A stretch of DNA of 64,000 nt from a virus. Where the stretch lies: IMG/VR virus record IMGVR_UViG_3300008117_000076, positions 32,740 to 96,739 of that record. One strand, 5' to 3'. Both the position numbers and the translations under genes were made by a program. This document shows, in pieces, positions 9,043-19,795 of this stretch; within the stretch, counting starts at the first letter, position 1, and each line of letters begins with the position of its first letter. The notes under the pieces were generated by a model. The model was not told the origin of the DNA, ran no database searches, and was given only the letters and a program-made list of their open reading frames with translations.

Positions 9043-12000
9043 ATGGCCAGAATATATTCACAAGCTGCACAAACAGCAGCTTCAGGATCCCCTCTAACTG
9101 CATACAGTAGTCGTACTTCCGTAAGTGTTAGTGTTACGGCGGGTAAACGCTATGCGATATTCTGGTCAGCAATAATGAGTCATAGTGCGTTAACTTCTCG
9201 TGCGCGCGTTCGACTACAAAACGTTACTAATGGAGTAACATTACAGCAATTTGAATTTGAACCACAAGACTTAACGGACAGAATGAGTGCAGTGGATGTA
9301 AACGTATTTACTGCTTCATCTACTACAACAATTGAATTTGCTATACAATGGAGTGCATCCGCCGGTACTGCTACCATTTCTGACGCGTATATTAATGTGT
9401 TAGAATTAGATGATGCTGACGTTTCTTCATATGATAGCACACAAATTGCTACAACAAATGCCGTAGCTACTCCAATAGATTCTATTAATATTCCTGCTGG
9501 CGAATGGTTTGTGTTTGGATCGTGTAACGTCAATACTCCACGAACGGCACAAGCAGCGGATGATATGGTTGTACAATTGTCTGACGGCACAAACACCTAT
9601 ATGGTACGAACACAGTATTATGCAAAAGATACATTAGGAATAACACCATATTTTGCAATCGTAACGGCTTCTCTTGGTGCAACAACAACGTTTTCACTAG
9701 AACATAGCTCACCAAACGGACAAAATATTGTCAATCAATATCGAACATTATTAGCATTAGACAGGTCTAAATTTGCAGAAACGTATGCCGCGGTCAGTGA
9801 ATCTGCACAAATAGACTCTACAAGTGCCGGTGCACCAACCGCCATAATAACATATACGCCAACTATTGCAAACACAGGCAATCATTTAGTGGTGGGTACG
9901 TGGACGACAAAAATTAGCGCAACTAACTCATCAGTCTTTTCTCACTTTGGTACTTCAACTACGGAACCTGGTCAATATACAGCAACCCGCCAACCACTCC
10001 GTGAAGCATCCGTTAATAATATTGACGAATTTGCACACGGATGGACGGACGTTGAATCATTAACTGCGGGGTCGATTACAAAAGTCATCGCATGGCGTCC
10101 AGAAGCAAACGTAAATGCGACAATTTCTGATGCAGCCATTGTTATTATGGATTTGGATGGTGCCGTTGCTGCACCGAGTCCAACGCCAACTACAACACCA
10201 ACACCAACACCAACACCGTCTATTACTGTAACACCATCTATTACCACTACACCAAGTATAACTGTTACCCCTAGTATTACTACAACGCCTAGTATTACAA
10301 CAACGCCTAGTATTACCACCACCCCAAGTATTACGCCATCTATTACGACCACACCGTCTATTACTACTACACCGAGTGTTACTACAACGCCGAGTATTAC
10401 TAGAACTCCAAGTATTACCACTACGCCTTCTATTACCACTACACCATCTATTACTGTAACACCGTCTATCACAACAACGCCGTCAATTACTATTACGCCA
10501 AGTATAACACCATCTATTACAGTCACACCATCTATTACCACAACGCCGAGTATTACTACCACGCCGAGTATTACGCCAAGTATTACTACAACACCGTCTA
10601 TTACTACCACGCCTAGTATTACTACTACCCCAAGTGTCACACCTTCCATTACCACAACACCAAGTATTACGACTACTCCGAGTATTACTACAACACCCAG
10701 CGTTACTAATACACCGTCTATTACTAGAACTCCAAGTATTACTACTACGCCTTCTATTACCACTACTCCAAGTATTACGACTACCCCAAGTATTACTGTA
10801 ACGCCATCTATTACTAGAACGCCATCTATTACTACAACGCCTAGTATTACTACTACACCAAGTGTCACACCTTCCATTACCACTACACCATCTATTACCA
10901 CTACACCATCTATTACTACAACCCCAAGTATTACTACTACCCCAAGTATTACTACTACCCCAAGTATTACTACTACCCCAAGTATCACCACAACACCAAG
11001 TATTACACCCAGTATTACTACTACACCATCTATTACTACAACGCCAAGTATCACTACCACTCCTAGTGTCACGCCAAGTATTACCGTTACGCCATCTATT
11101 ACCACTACACCAAGTATTACTACTACTCCGTCAATTACAACTACTCCGAGTATTACCACAACACCGTCTATTACGGTAACGCCTTCTATTACCACTACGC
11201 CGTCAATTACCACTACTCCAAGTGTCACGCCATCTATTACCACCACGCCTAGTATTACTACTACACCTAGCGTCACGCCTAGTATTACTACTACGCCAAG
11301 CGTTACAACTACTCCAAGCGTTACGCCATCAATAACCACTACGCCGAGTATTACTACTACACCATCTGTTACCACTACGCCGAGTATTACTACTACCCCA
11401 AGTATTACTACTACGCCGTCAATTACTACCACACCAAGTATAACACCATCGGTTACAGTTACACCATCTATTACAGTCACACCATCTATTACAACAACAC
11501 CATCGGTCACTGCTACGCCATCGGTTACCGTTACGCCTTCTATTACTGCTACGCCATCTGTTACTAGAACACCTAGCGTTACACCATCAATAACGGTAAC
11601 ACCAAGTATAACAACTACGCCAAGTATTACTACTACGCCAAGTATCACGCCAAGTATTACTACTACACCATCTGTTACTACTACGCCGTCTATTACTACT
11701 ACTCCAAGTATTACGCCGTCGGTTACAATTACGCCAAGTATTACTACAACACCGAGTATCACACCTTCTATTACTACAACACCATCTGTTACGGCTACGC
11801 CAAGTATTACTACAACGCCATCTATCACCACAACTCCAAGTGTAACAGTTACACCAAGTATTACAGCTTCACCTGGTGTATCTGTAACTCCATCAATAAC
11901 TGTAACTCCATCAATAACCACAACACCTTCTATTACACCAAGTATTACAGTAAGTCCTAGTATTACAGCAACCCCTAGTGTTACTGTAACTCCTTCGGCT

Positions 12001-14115
12001 ACAACAACACCATCTATTACAACAACGCCTTCTATTACCACTACGCCAAGTATTACTACTACCCCAAGTATTACTACTACGCCGTCAATTACTACCACAC
12101 CAAGTATAACAACTACGCCATCTATTACTACTACGCCTAGTATAACTGTTACCCCAAGTATTACTACTACGCCTAGTATTACCACAACGCCTTCTATTAC
12201 CGCAACACCATCTATTACTGTTACGCCAAGTATTACTACTACCCCAAGTATTACTACTACGCCGAGTATAACAACGACCCCAAGTGTCACACCTAGTATA
12301 ACAACTACGCCAAGTATTACTACTACGCCAAGTATCACACCAAGTATTACAACTACGCCAAGCGTTACAACTACGCCAAGTATTACAACTACGCCAAGTA
12401 TTACTAGAACTCCAAGTATTACAACTACGCCAAGCGTTACAACTACGCCAAGCGTTACAACTACGCCAAGCGTTACACCATCAATAACCACTACGCCATC
12501 TATTACCACTACCCCGAGTATTACTACTACCCCAAGTATTACTACTACCCCAAGTATTACTACAACGCCAAGTATTACTAGAACGCCGTCTATTACTACT
12601 ACACCAAGTGTTACTCCATCTGTTACTACAACGCCTAGTGTTACACCATCCATCACCAATACGCCATCTATTACCACCACACCAAGTGTTACACCAAGTG
12701 TTACTATTACGCCAAGTATTACTACAACGCCTAGTGTTACACCATCCATCACCAATACGCCGTCTGTTACAACCACGCCTAGTATTACTACAACACCGTC
12801 TGTTACAACCACGCCTAGTATTACTACAACACCGTCTATCACGGCAACGCCATCTATTACCACAACGCCAAGTATTACCACAACGCCAAGTATTACAACT
12901 ACGCCAAGTATTACTAGAACGCCGAGTATCACTACAACACCAGGATCAACACCATCTGTTACCGTTACACCGAGTATCACTACCACGCCGTCTATTACCA
13001 CTACACCTAGTGTCACTAGAACACCTTCTATTACTACTACCCCAAGTATTACTACTACGCCGTCTATTACCACAACGCCAAGTATTACTAGAACGCCCAG
13101 TATCACGCCATCTATTACCACTACGCCGTCTGTTACTTCTACACCCAGTATCACTACTACACCGTCTGTTACCAGAACACCATCAATCACAACTACGCCA
13201 AGTATTACGCCAAGTATTACTACTACGCCGTCAATTACTACCACACCAAGTATTACTACTACGCCATCTATTACCACTACGCCGTCTATTACTACTACTC
13301 CAAGTATTACTAGAACGCCTAGTGTCACTAGAACGCCAAGTATCACGCCATCTATTACCACTACGCCGTCTATTACCACAACGCCAAGTATTACTAGAAC
13401 GCCATCTATTACGACTACCCCAAGTATTACTAGAACAACAAGTGTTACACCTAGTATTACTACAACGCCTTCAATTACTACTACCCCAAGTATTACTACT
13501 ACCCCAAGTATTACTACTACCCCAAGTATTACTAGAACGCCTTCTATCACAACTACACCAAGTATCACTAGAACATCAGGCGTTACACCTAGTGTTACTA
13601 CAACTCCGTCTATTACACCATCAATTACCGTCAGTATTACCCCATCAATAACTAAAACCCCATCGATAACACCGACTCGTAGTGTAACAAAAACACCAAC
13701 GGTTACGCCAACTATTACACCGACTCGTTCAACTACCCCTACAGTAACACCGAGTGTAACAATAACACCTTCTATAACTCCATCAATTACCCCGTCTGAA
13801 GTAAAAGTTAGTGATATAGCAATTTATGGTATAGAATTACGTTATAAAGTTGGAATGGTGGAACATTCATACATTGGTGGTGTAAATCAATCTTTACCTG
13901 TAAAAGACCAAGGTAATATTTGGGTGTACGGAGAACAATTATTATACAGTGATTATAGTGGGGTGACAAGAGTAATTACTGGTGCTAGAGTACAAATAAC
14001 CAATCGTAAAGCAGGTGAAATATTTATCAAAAATGGACGTTTGTATTGGGTAATTGGTGATGATATTACAAATTATGAGTTCGCATTATCTAACGAATCT
14101 TCATTTAGTTATTAA
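9043..14115 (+). CDS. giant Thr/Pro/Ser-repeat fibre protein (1690 aa)
   Basis: Three parts are visible. Residues 1-375 form a globular N-terminal region of three related beta-rich units (LQNVTNGVTLQQFEFE; VQLSDGTNTYMVRT; a third ending in AAIVIMDLDGAV). About 1,200 residues follow of TPSITT hexamers mixed with TPSI tetramers, with occasional V, R, N or K substitutions. The last 105 residues are a compact domain (SDIAIYGIELRYK to the end). The repeat has almost no aromatic or charged residues and should be extended, like mucin or extensin shafts. It is rich in possible O-glycosylation sites, and two sugar-modification blocks lie downstream. The fibre role is inferred. Confidence 0.7.
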   Translation: MARIYSQAAQTAASGSPLTAYSSRTSVSVSVTAGKRYAIFWSAIMSHSALTSRARVRLQNVTNGVTLQQFEFEPQDLTDRMSAVDVNVFTASSTTTIEFAIQWSASAGTATISDAYINVLELDDADVSSYDSTQIATTNAVATPIDSINIPAGEWFVFGSCNVNTPRTAQAADDMVVQLSDGTNTYMVRTQYYAKDTLGITPYFAIVTASLGATTTFSLEHSSPNGQNIVNQYRTLLALDRSKFAETYAAVSESAQIDSTSAGAPTAIITYTPTIANTGNHLVVGTWTTKISATNSSVFSHFGTSTTEPGQYTATRQPLREASVNNIDEFAHGWTDVESLTAGSITKVIAWRPEANVNATISDAAIVIMDLDGAVAAPSPTPTTTPTPTPTPSITVTPSITTTPSITVTPSITTTPSITTTPSITTTPSITPSITTTPSITTTPSVTTTPSITRTPSITTTPSITTTPSITVTPSITTTPSITITPSITPSITVTPSITTTPSITTTPSITPSITTTPSITTTPSITTTPSVTPSITTTPSITTTPSITTTPSVTNTPSITRTPSITTTPSITTTPSITTTPSITVTPSITRTPSITTTPSITTTPSVTPSITTTPSITTTPSITTTPSITTTPSITTTPSITTTPSITTTPSITPSITTTPSITTTPSITTTPSVTPSITVTPSITTTPSITTTPSITTTPSITTTPSITVTPSITTTPSITTTPSVTPSITTTPSITTTPSVTPSITTTPSVTTTPSVTPSITTTPSITTTPSVTTTPSITTTPSITTTPSITTTPSITPSVTVTPSITVTPSITTTPSVTATPSVTVTPSITATPSVTRTPSVTPSITVTPSITTTPSITTTPSITPSITTTPSVTTTPSITTTPSITPSVTITPSITTTPSITPSITTTPSVTATPSITTTPSITTTPSVTVTPSITASPGVSVTPSITVTPSITTTPSITPSITVSPSITATPSVTVTPSATTTPSITTTPSITTTPSITTTPSITTTPSITTTPSITTTPSITTTPSITVTPSITTTPSITTTPSITATPSITVTPSITTTPSITTTPSITTTPSVTPSITTTPSITTTPSITPSITTTPSVTTTPSITTTPSITRTPSITTTPSVTTTPSVTTTPSVTPSITTTPSITTTPSITTTPSITTTPSITTTPSITRTPSITTTPSVTPSVTTTPSVTPSITNTPSITTTPSVTPSVTITPSITTTPSVTPSITNTPSVTTTPSITTTPSVTTTPSITTTPSITATPSITTTPSITTTPSITTTPSITRTPSITTTPGSTPSVTVTPSITTTPSITTTPSVTRTPSITTTPSITTTPSITTTPSITRTPSITPSITTTPSVTSTPSITTTPSVTRTPSITTTPSITPSITTTPSITTTPSITTTPSITTTPSITTTPSITRTPSVTRTPSITPSITTTPSITTTPSITRTPSITTTPSITRTTSVTPSITTTPSITTTPSITTTPSITTTPSITRTPSITTTPSITRTSGVTPSVTTTPSITPSITVSITPSITKTPSITPTRSVTKTPTVTPTITPTRSTTPTVTPSVTITPSITPSITPSEVKVSDIAIYGIELRYKVGMVEHSYIGGVNQSLPVKDQGNIWVYGEQLLYSDYSGVTRVITGARVQITNRKAGEIFIKNGRLYWVIGDDITNYEFALSNESSFSY
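10178..13798 (+). repeat. 18/12-bp coding repeat array ([10 protein letters not shown] units)
   Basis: The array is about 3.6 kb of 18-base units interspersed with 12-base units, all in frame. The encoded peptide is very uniform, but the DNA is not. Pro uses all four CCN codons, Thr all four ACN codons, and Ser alternates between AGT and TCT/TCA. The low nucleotide identity with high protein identity indicates selection at the protein level. Confidence 0.9.
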
Positions 14116-14121
14116 AATTCA

Positions 14122-14129
14122 TATTTATA
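14122..14129 (+). promoter_or_regulatory. candidate late promoter element TATTTATA
   Basis: The octamer lies in the 40-base gap after the first giant fibre gene and ends 27 bases before the GTG start at 14156. The spacing is identical to the elements at 380 and 1001. Confidence 0.5.
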
Positions 14130-14155
14130 TGAAATGTATAACGTGAGGTGTATTC

Positions 14156-14671
14156 GTGGCTGAGACAAGACTTTCTGGCGCATTAATAAGAACTGGAACG
14201 AATATCGGACCTGTGAACAAACTATCAGTTGGAGATGTGACCACACCAAGTGGTTCTCTTCATGTTGGCGGTACGACAGTTCTACAACAAATATTAGAAA
14301 AAAATACTATTGCTGCGACTGCGGCAACGGGGACAATTAATTTTAATGTATTATCACAAGGGGTGTTGTATTATACAACTAACTCATCGGGTAACTGGAC
14401 TCTAAACTTTACAGGTGACATTTCGACTACATTAAATGATATAATGTATATTGGGCAAAGTTTGAGTTTGGCGTTTTTAGTAACGAACGGTTCTCCCGCA
14501 TTTTATGTCACATCTCATACAATTGATGGTGCTTCTGTAACACCAAAATGGCAAGGTGGTGCTGTTCCCTCAGCGGGTAACACAAATTGTATTGATGTGT
14601 ATTCGTATGTTATAATAAAAACAGCAAATGCTACATTTACTGTGTTAGCATCAGTAATACCTTTCGTTTAA
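14156..14671 (+). CDS. virion protein with conserved beta-domain
   Basis: This 171-residue protein starts with GTG, supported by a GTGAGG ribosome site at 14143-14148 and the upstream promoter motif. The C-terminal 110 residues follow a pattern I know from many phage virion proteins: a YYTTNSSGNWTLNF strand, a central IDGASVTPKWQGG turn, IDVYSYVIIKT and the final FTVLASVIPF. The N terminus (GALIRTGTNIGPVNKL) resembles attachment segments of small fibre proteins. It probably forms a trimeric knob or decoration partner of the next giant fibre, which starts nine bases downstream. Confidence 0.6.
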   Translation: MAETRLSGALIRTGTNIGPVNKLSVGDVTTPSGSLHVGGTTVLQQILEKNTIAATAATGTINFNVLSQGVLYYTTNSSGNWTLNFTGDISTTLNDIMYIGQSLSLAFLVTNGSPAFYVTSHTIDGASVTPKWQGGAVPSAGNTNCIDVYSYVIIKTANATFTVLASVIPFV

Positions 14672-14680
14672 TAAGATTGT

Positions 14681-17600
14681 ATGACTCCGGTACTTGGTGC
14701 ACGAGGTGGTGCTAGTGTTAGGTCGTTTGGTTTATTTGGGGCAATAACACCAACGCCTACGCCTTCAATTACTCGTACTCCATCGGTTACACCAAGTATT
14801 ACTCCGTCGAGAAGCGTAACGCCTAGTATTACACCATCAATCACAATTACGCCAAGTATTACGCCTTCTATTACTAGAACGCCAAGTATTACTCCGTCAA
14901 TAACAGTAACAACTACACCTAGTGTTACTAACACCCCTTCAATTACGATAACTCCGTCTATTACTGCTACTACTACGCCAAGTATTACAGTTACACCTTC
15001 TATTACTATTACACCATCTATTACAACTACGCCAAGTATTACTAGAACGCCATCTATTACGACTACGCCATCAATTACTATCACCCCAAGTATTACTAGA
15101 ACGCCTTCTATTACGACTACACCAAGCGTAACTAAAACGCCAAGTATTACTACTACGCCGTCTATTACCACTACGCCGTCTATTACCACTACGCCAAGTA
15201 TTACGCCAAGTATTACTGTTACACCATCTATTACTAAAACGCCAAGTATTACGCCAAGTATTACCATTACACCATCTATTACTAAAACACCTTCTATTAC
15301 TACAACACCGAGTGTTACCAGAACGCCATCTATTACGGTAACCCCAAGTATCACACCTTCTATTACTACAACGCCAAGCGTAACAACTACGCCAAGTGTT
15401 ACACCATCTATTACCACTACACCGTCTATCACAACTACTCCAAGTATTACTACAACGCCGTCTATTACAACTACCCCTAGTGTTACCACGACGCCAAGCG
15501 TTACGCCATCTATTACTACCACTCCTAGTATTACCAGAACACCAAGTATTACTACCACGCCTTCTATTACTACAACACCAAGTGTTACCAAAACACCATC
15601 TATTACTACTACGCCAAGTATTACTACCACGCCTTCTATTACGACTACACCATCTATTACTACTACGCCAAGTATTACTCCAAGTATTACACCGTCAATT
15701 ACCACTACGCCGTCTATTACCACTACGCCGTCTATTACCACTACGCCGTCTATTACCACAACACCGTCAGTTACAACTACTCCAAGTATTACAGTTACAC
15801 CATCTATTACTAAAACGCCAAGTATTACGCCAAGTATTACGTCTTCGCCGGGGATTAGTGTAACCCCAAGTATTACGGTAACACCGTCTATTACTACTAC
15901 GCCTTCTATTACAAAAACACCGAGTGTTACGGTAACGCCTTCTATTACTACTACGCCGTCTATTACCACAACACCGAGTATTACTCCATCAATTACAACT
16001 ACGCCTTCTATTACCACAACACCATCTGTTACAAATACACCAAGTATCACTACAACACCATCAGTAACTACTACACCGTCTATCACCACCACGCCTAGTG
16101 TTACTACCACACCAAGTATTACTCCATCTATTACCACTACACCATCTATTACTACCACACCAAGTATTACCAAAACGCCTTCTATTACAACTACGCCTTC
16201 TATTACTACAACGCCAAGTATTACCAAAACGCCTTCTATTACGACTACACCAAGTATTACGGTAACGCCGTCTATTACTACCACGCCATCAGTAACTACT
16301 ACACCATCTATTACAACTACACCAAGTATTACGCCAAGTATTACGACAACGCCTTCTATTACTACTACACCATCTATTACAAGAACGCCAAGTATTACTA
16401 CTACGCCTTCTATTACTAAAACGCCGAGTATTACGATAACGCCTTCTATTACAAGAACGCCTAGTGTTACGGTAACGCCTTCTATCACAACTACACCAAG
16501 CATTACACCATCCATTACGACTACTCCATCTATTACCACCACACCAAGTATTACCACTACGCCTTCTATTACTACTACGCCCAGTATTACGCCGTCTATT
16601 ACCACTACGCCGTCTATTACCAGAACGCCGTCTATTACGACTACGCCAAGTATTACGCCAAGTATTACGATAACGCCTTCTGTCACTACAACACCAAGTA
16701 TTACTACAACGCCTTCTGTTACTATTACGCCTAGTATTACACCATCTATTACCACTACGCCTTCTATTACTAGAACCCCGAGTATTACTACTACACCGTC
16801 TATTACTGTTACGCCAAGTATTACTCCATCAATTACAACTACGCCATCTATTACTAAAACGCCAAGTATTACTACCACACCGTCTATTACAACCACACCT
16901 TCCGTAACTAGAACGCCAAGTATTACCACTACGCCTTCTATTACCAGAACGCCGTCTATTACTACAACACCTAGCATTACACCTTCTATTACCATTACGC
17001 CAAGTATTACTACAACACCAAGTGTAACTCCGTCTATTACCACCACACCATCTATTACGACTACACCAAGTATTACTACAACACCGTCTATTACAACTAC
17101 ACCAAGTATTACTCCATCTATTACAACTACACCAAGTATTACAAAAACGCCTTCTATTACTAGAACCCCAAGTATTACCACTACACCAAGTATTACAACA
17201 ACGCCAAGTATTACTAAAACGCCGTCAATTACTACTACACCTTCTATCACTACAACGCCAAGTATTACTACAACGCCAAGTATTACTCCAAGTATTACTA
17301 AAACGCCTTCTATTACTACAACGCCAAGTATTACTACAACGCCGAGTATTACCGTAACGCCAAGTATTACTCCATCAATTACAACTACGCCATCTATTAC
17401 TAAAACGCCAAGTATTACCGTTACACCATCTGTTACCATCACACCATCTATTACTACTACTCCTAGTATTACCAGAACACCAAGTATTACGACAACGCCT
17501 TCTATTACTACAACGCCTTCTATTACTACAACGCCGAGTATTACTCCAAGTATTACGGTAACGCCTTCTATTACTACAACGCCTTCTATTACGAAAACGC

Positions 17601-19330
17601 CGAGTGTTACTACAACGCCAAGTATTACTACTACACCGTCTATTACTAGAACGCCAAGCGTAACAACTACGCCATCTATTACTACCACGCCTAGTATTAC
17701 CAGAACACCAAGTATTACTCCTAGTATTACGCCGTCTATTACCACTACACCATCTATTACGACTACACCAAGTATTACCAGAACACCAAGTATTACGACA
17801 ACGCCTTCTATTACTACAACACCATCTATTACTACTACGCCAAGTATTACTAGAACGCCGTCTATTACGACTACACCATCTATTACTACTACGCCAAGTA
17901 TTACTCCAAGTATTACCATCACGCCAAGTATTACCAAAACACCGTCTATTACCACTACGCCAAGCATTACTACAACGCCTTCTATTACAAGAACGCCAAG
18001 TATCACGCCAAGTATTACAACAACGCCGTCTATTACTAGAACGCCAAGTATTACTACAACACCGTCTATTACTAGAACGCCGTCTATTACTAGAACGCCG
18101 AGTATTACCACTACGCCGTCTATTACCAGAACACCGTCTATTACGCCTTCTAACACACCGGGAACAATGGTTATTGAACTTGCTAGTGGGTCAGCAAGTA
18201 GTAATACAACAACGGGAGCATCTACAGGATCACATACATGGACCGTACAATCAAACGCTACAGCGTTAGTAGCACGTGTGGCTTCACAGGCAGAATTTCC
18301 AACATACGGTAAACCGACAGCAATGTGGTGGTCTGGAAGTTGGGGAAGAACCGCATTAACAATGCAACAAGAATCAGCTAATATTGGTGATGGTATTGCT
18401 CTAACAATCTGGACATTATTCAGTCCAAATTCTGGCACAGGTGCATTAGAAATTGCGTATAACGGTACTATGTATTATCGTATGTATCATACTAATTATA
18501 AAAATGCTGTAGCCGTGTGGGATAAAGATTTTACCAGTACAAACGGCACAAGTATGTTCGTTCCATTATACACAGATGCGGATAATAGTTCTTTAATGAT
18601 TGGAATTGGTGTTGGAGTAAATGCATTCGGTTCACCAAGTACGTTGTCAGCGGCAGGAGGATCTACCTCGGAATGGACAACAACCAGTACGGCATTGACA
18701 TATGATTTTGAAGTAAATATGTCCAAAAAATATGCATCAAGTACAGCTGGACAGTTAGATTGGACCCACAGCCAGACGTTAAATATTAAAGCAGCGGCAA
18801 TTCAATTAGAAAATATTATACCATCAGTAACACCGACTATTACACCGACACCGACGATAACTCCATCTAAAACAAGAACGCCATCGCCAGTGACGCCTTC
18901 GCCAACGCCGTCACCGACGCCATCGCCAGTAACGCCGTCACCTGTAACGCCTTCACCTGTTACCCCATCACCAGTAACACCATCACCAGTAACGCCTTCG
19001 CCAACACCATCACCAACACCTTCGCCAGTAACACCATCACCGGTAACGCCTTCACCAACGCCGTCACCAACACCATCGCCAGTAACGCCTTCGCCAACAC
19101 CATCACCAACACCTGCACCAGTAACGCCTTCGCCAACACCAGCACCAACACCTGCACCAGTAACACCTGCACCAACACCCGCACCAGTAACACCATCACC
19201 GACATCTTCGTGTCAAGACGGCACGTATGCGTGTATTGGAGTAAATCTATACTATTGTAATCTCGGAACTTATGAACTAGCATGTGTGGATTATGTAGAC
19301 TGTGGTGGAAGTCAATTCCTTTGTACGTAA
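14681..19330 (+). CDS. second giant Thr/Pro/Ser-repeat fibre protein (1549 aa)
   Basis: The N terminus (VLGARGGASVRSFGLFG) is a short anchoring motif seen in phage fibres. Residues 25-1158 are [10 protein letters not shown] repeats. A globular domain of about 215 residues follows (GTMVIELASGSASS onward, with WTVQSNATALVARV and MWWSGSWGRTAL). A second low-complexity shaft of TPSP and VTPSP units runs to about residue 1508. The last 40 residues form a six-Cys domain with spacing C-x6-C-x7-C-x8-C-x5-C-x6-C. Six Cys in a compact terminal domain suggests a disulfide-stabilised tip. It is paralogous to the repeat protein at 9043 in shaft sequence but not in its globular parts. Glycosylation of the shaft is inferred, not shown. 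Confidence 0.7.
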   Translation: MTPVLGARGGASVRSFGLFGAITPTPTPSITRTPSVTPSITPSRSVTPSITPSITITPSITPSITRTPSITPSITVTTTPSVTNTPSITITPSITATTTPSITVTPSITITPSITTTPSITRTPSITTTPSITITPSITRTPSITTTPSVTKTPSITTTPSITTTPSITTTPSITPSITVTPSITKTPSITPSITITPSITKTPSITTTPSVTRTPSITVTPSITPSITTTPSVTTTPSVTPSITTTPSITTTPSITTTPSITTTPSVTTTPSVTPSITTTPSITRTPSITTTPSITTTPSVTKTPSITTTPSITTTPSITTTPSITTTPSITPSITPSITTTPSITTTPSITTTPSITTTPSVTTTPSITVTPSITKTPSITPSITSSPGISVTPSITVTPSITTTPSITKTPSVTVTPSITTTPSITTTPSITPSITTTPSITTTPSVTNTPSITTTPSVTTTPSITTTPSVTTTPSITPSITTTPSITTTPSITKTPSITTTPSITTTPSITKTPSITTTPSITVTPSITTTPSVTTTPSITTTPSITPSITTTPSITTTPSITRTPSITTTPSITKTPSITITPSITRTPSVTVTPSITTTPSITPSITTTPSITTTPSITTTPSITTTPSITPSITTTPSITRTPSITTTPSITPSITITPSVTTTPSITTTPSVTITPSITPSITTTPSITRTPSITTTPSITVTPSITPSITTTPSITKTPSITTTPSITTTPSVTRTPSITTTPSITRTPSITTTPSITPSITITPSITTTPSVTPSITTTPSITTTPSITTTPSITTTPSITPSITTTPSITKTPSITRTPSITTTPSITTTPSITKTPSITTTPSITTTPSITTTPSITPSITKTPSITTTPSITTTPSITVTPSITPSITTTPSITKTPSITVTPSVTITPSITTTPSITRTPSITTTPSITTTPSITTTPSITPSITVTPSITTTPSITKTPSVTTTPSITTTPSITRTPSVTTTPSITTTPSITRTPSITPSITPSITTTPSITTTPSITRTPSITTTPSITTTPSITTTPSITRTPSITTTPSITTTPSITPSITITPSITKTPSITTTPSITTTPSITRTPSITPSITTTPSITRTPSITTTPSITRTPSITRTPSITTTPSITRTPSITPSNTPGTMVIELASGSASSNTTTGASTGSHTWTVQSNATALVARVASQAEFPTYGKPTAMWWSGSWGRTALTMQQESANIGDGIALTIWTLFSPNSGTGALEIAYNGTMYYRMYHTNYKNAVAVWDKDFTSTNGTSMFVPLYTDADNSSLMIGIGVGVNAFGSPSTLSAAGGSTSEWTTTSTALTYDFEVNMSKKYASSTAGQLDWTHSQTLNIKAAAIQLENIIPSVTPTITPTPTITPSKTRTPSPVTPSPTPSPTPSPVTPSPVTPSPVTPSPVTPSPVTPSPTPSPTPSPVTPSPVTPSPTPSPTPSPVTPSPTPSPTPAPVTPSPTPAPTPAPVTPAPTPAPVTPSPTSSCQDGTYACIGVNLYYCNLGTYELACVDYVDCGGSQFLCT
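14752..18155 (+). repeat. [10 protein letters not shown] coding repeat array, second copy
   Basis: About 3.4 kb of the same 18/12-base in-frame units as in the upstream fibre gene. Here Lys and Arg substitutions (TKTPS, TRTPS) recur more often. Synonymous codons are again shuffled throughout. Confidence 0.9.
18829..19204 (+). repeat. TPSP/VTPSP coding repeat
   Basis: About 375 bases encode alternating TPSP and VTPSP units, ending with Ala-containing variants (TPAPVTPAP). Pro occupies nearly 40 percent of positions. Contiguous S-P and T-P dipeptides resemble the glycomodules of plant and algal hydroxyproline-rich proteins. Confidence 0.85.
19211..19330 (+). other. six-Cys C-terminal tip domain
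   Basis: This in-frame coding segment has six Cys with spacing 6-7-8-5-6. The identical spacing recurs in the out-of-frame segment at 35824-35943. The pattern resembles small Cys-rich adhesion domains that occur in bacterial surface proteins. A carbohydrate-binding role is possible but unproven. Confidence 0.75.
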
Positions 19331-19363
19331 AAATAACGGTAACTTAAAATTTAGAGAATAAAT

Positions 19364-19795
19364 ATGAATACATTTCAAGATTTACAATTATTGGTTGATG
19401 CTAACGCAATAATCCAAAATTATAACTGTGTGGATAATACAACGTGTGATGCTTTAAAATCACTCACCACGGGAAACGGATTATATCGACAAATTCATTA
19501 TTTAATTGATAAACAAACACCTTTTAGAGTGTTATGGTTGCAATACGACACCACAGATGATGAGTTTATATTAAATTTATCGTGTTTTGATAAAGATAAA
19601 AACGTTATAACTCCTTTAGATTTTACGAATAGGGTTGAAGGCCCATCAAAAACATTAGTACAATCGTATATTAATACCAATCCAATAAAATGGATAAAAA
19701 CGGTACCAAATGAATATAGTCTCATGTATACGACTCAAAATGCTAATATAGGACAGAAACTACAAAATACTTTACCAATAATTAAAAAGCTGTAG
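19364..19795 (+). CDS. hypothetical protein (143 aa)
   Basis: I do not recognise this protein. It begins NTFQDLQLLVDANAIIQNYN, has several Cys in the first third (NCVDNTTCDAL) and a hydrophobic strand ILNLSCFD near the middle. No catalytic motif, signal peptide or membrane helix is visible. It lies between the second giant fibre and a promoter/hairpin region that opens the first sugar block, so it is the last gene of the fibre transcript. A fibre chaperone or small fibre accessory would fit the position, but nothing in the sequence proves it. Confidence 0.5.
   Translation: MNTFQDLQLLVDANAIIQNYNCVDNTTCDALKSLTTGNGLYRQIHYLIDKQTPFRVLWLQYDTTDDEFILNLSCFDKDKNVITPLDFTNRVEGPSKTLVQSYINTNPIKWIKTVPNEYSLMYTTQNANIGQKLQNTLPIIKKL

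Noticed and set aside
9972-13568. 1198-codon open frame on the - strand opposite the first repeat array
   Set aside because: It encodes endless VVVILGV/VVVIDGV and is open only because the repeat codons lack in-frame reverse stops. The + strand has sensible flanking domains and a ribosome site.
12608-13651. + strand alternative frames of the repeat arrays (Leu/Arg/His-rich)
   Set aside because: Out-of-frame readings of the TPSIT codons, with no start signal and no conserved domain.
10178-13798. CRISPR array or tandem DNA repeat element
   Set aside because: Repeats are 12 and 18 bases, continuous, in frame and degenerate, with no spacers. They are coding repeats.
14668-18438. 1256-codon open frame on the - strand opposite the second repeat array
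   Set aside because: Same artefact as the other antisense frame; purely repeat-derived with no independent domain.
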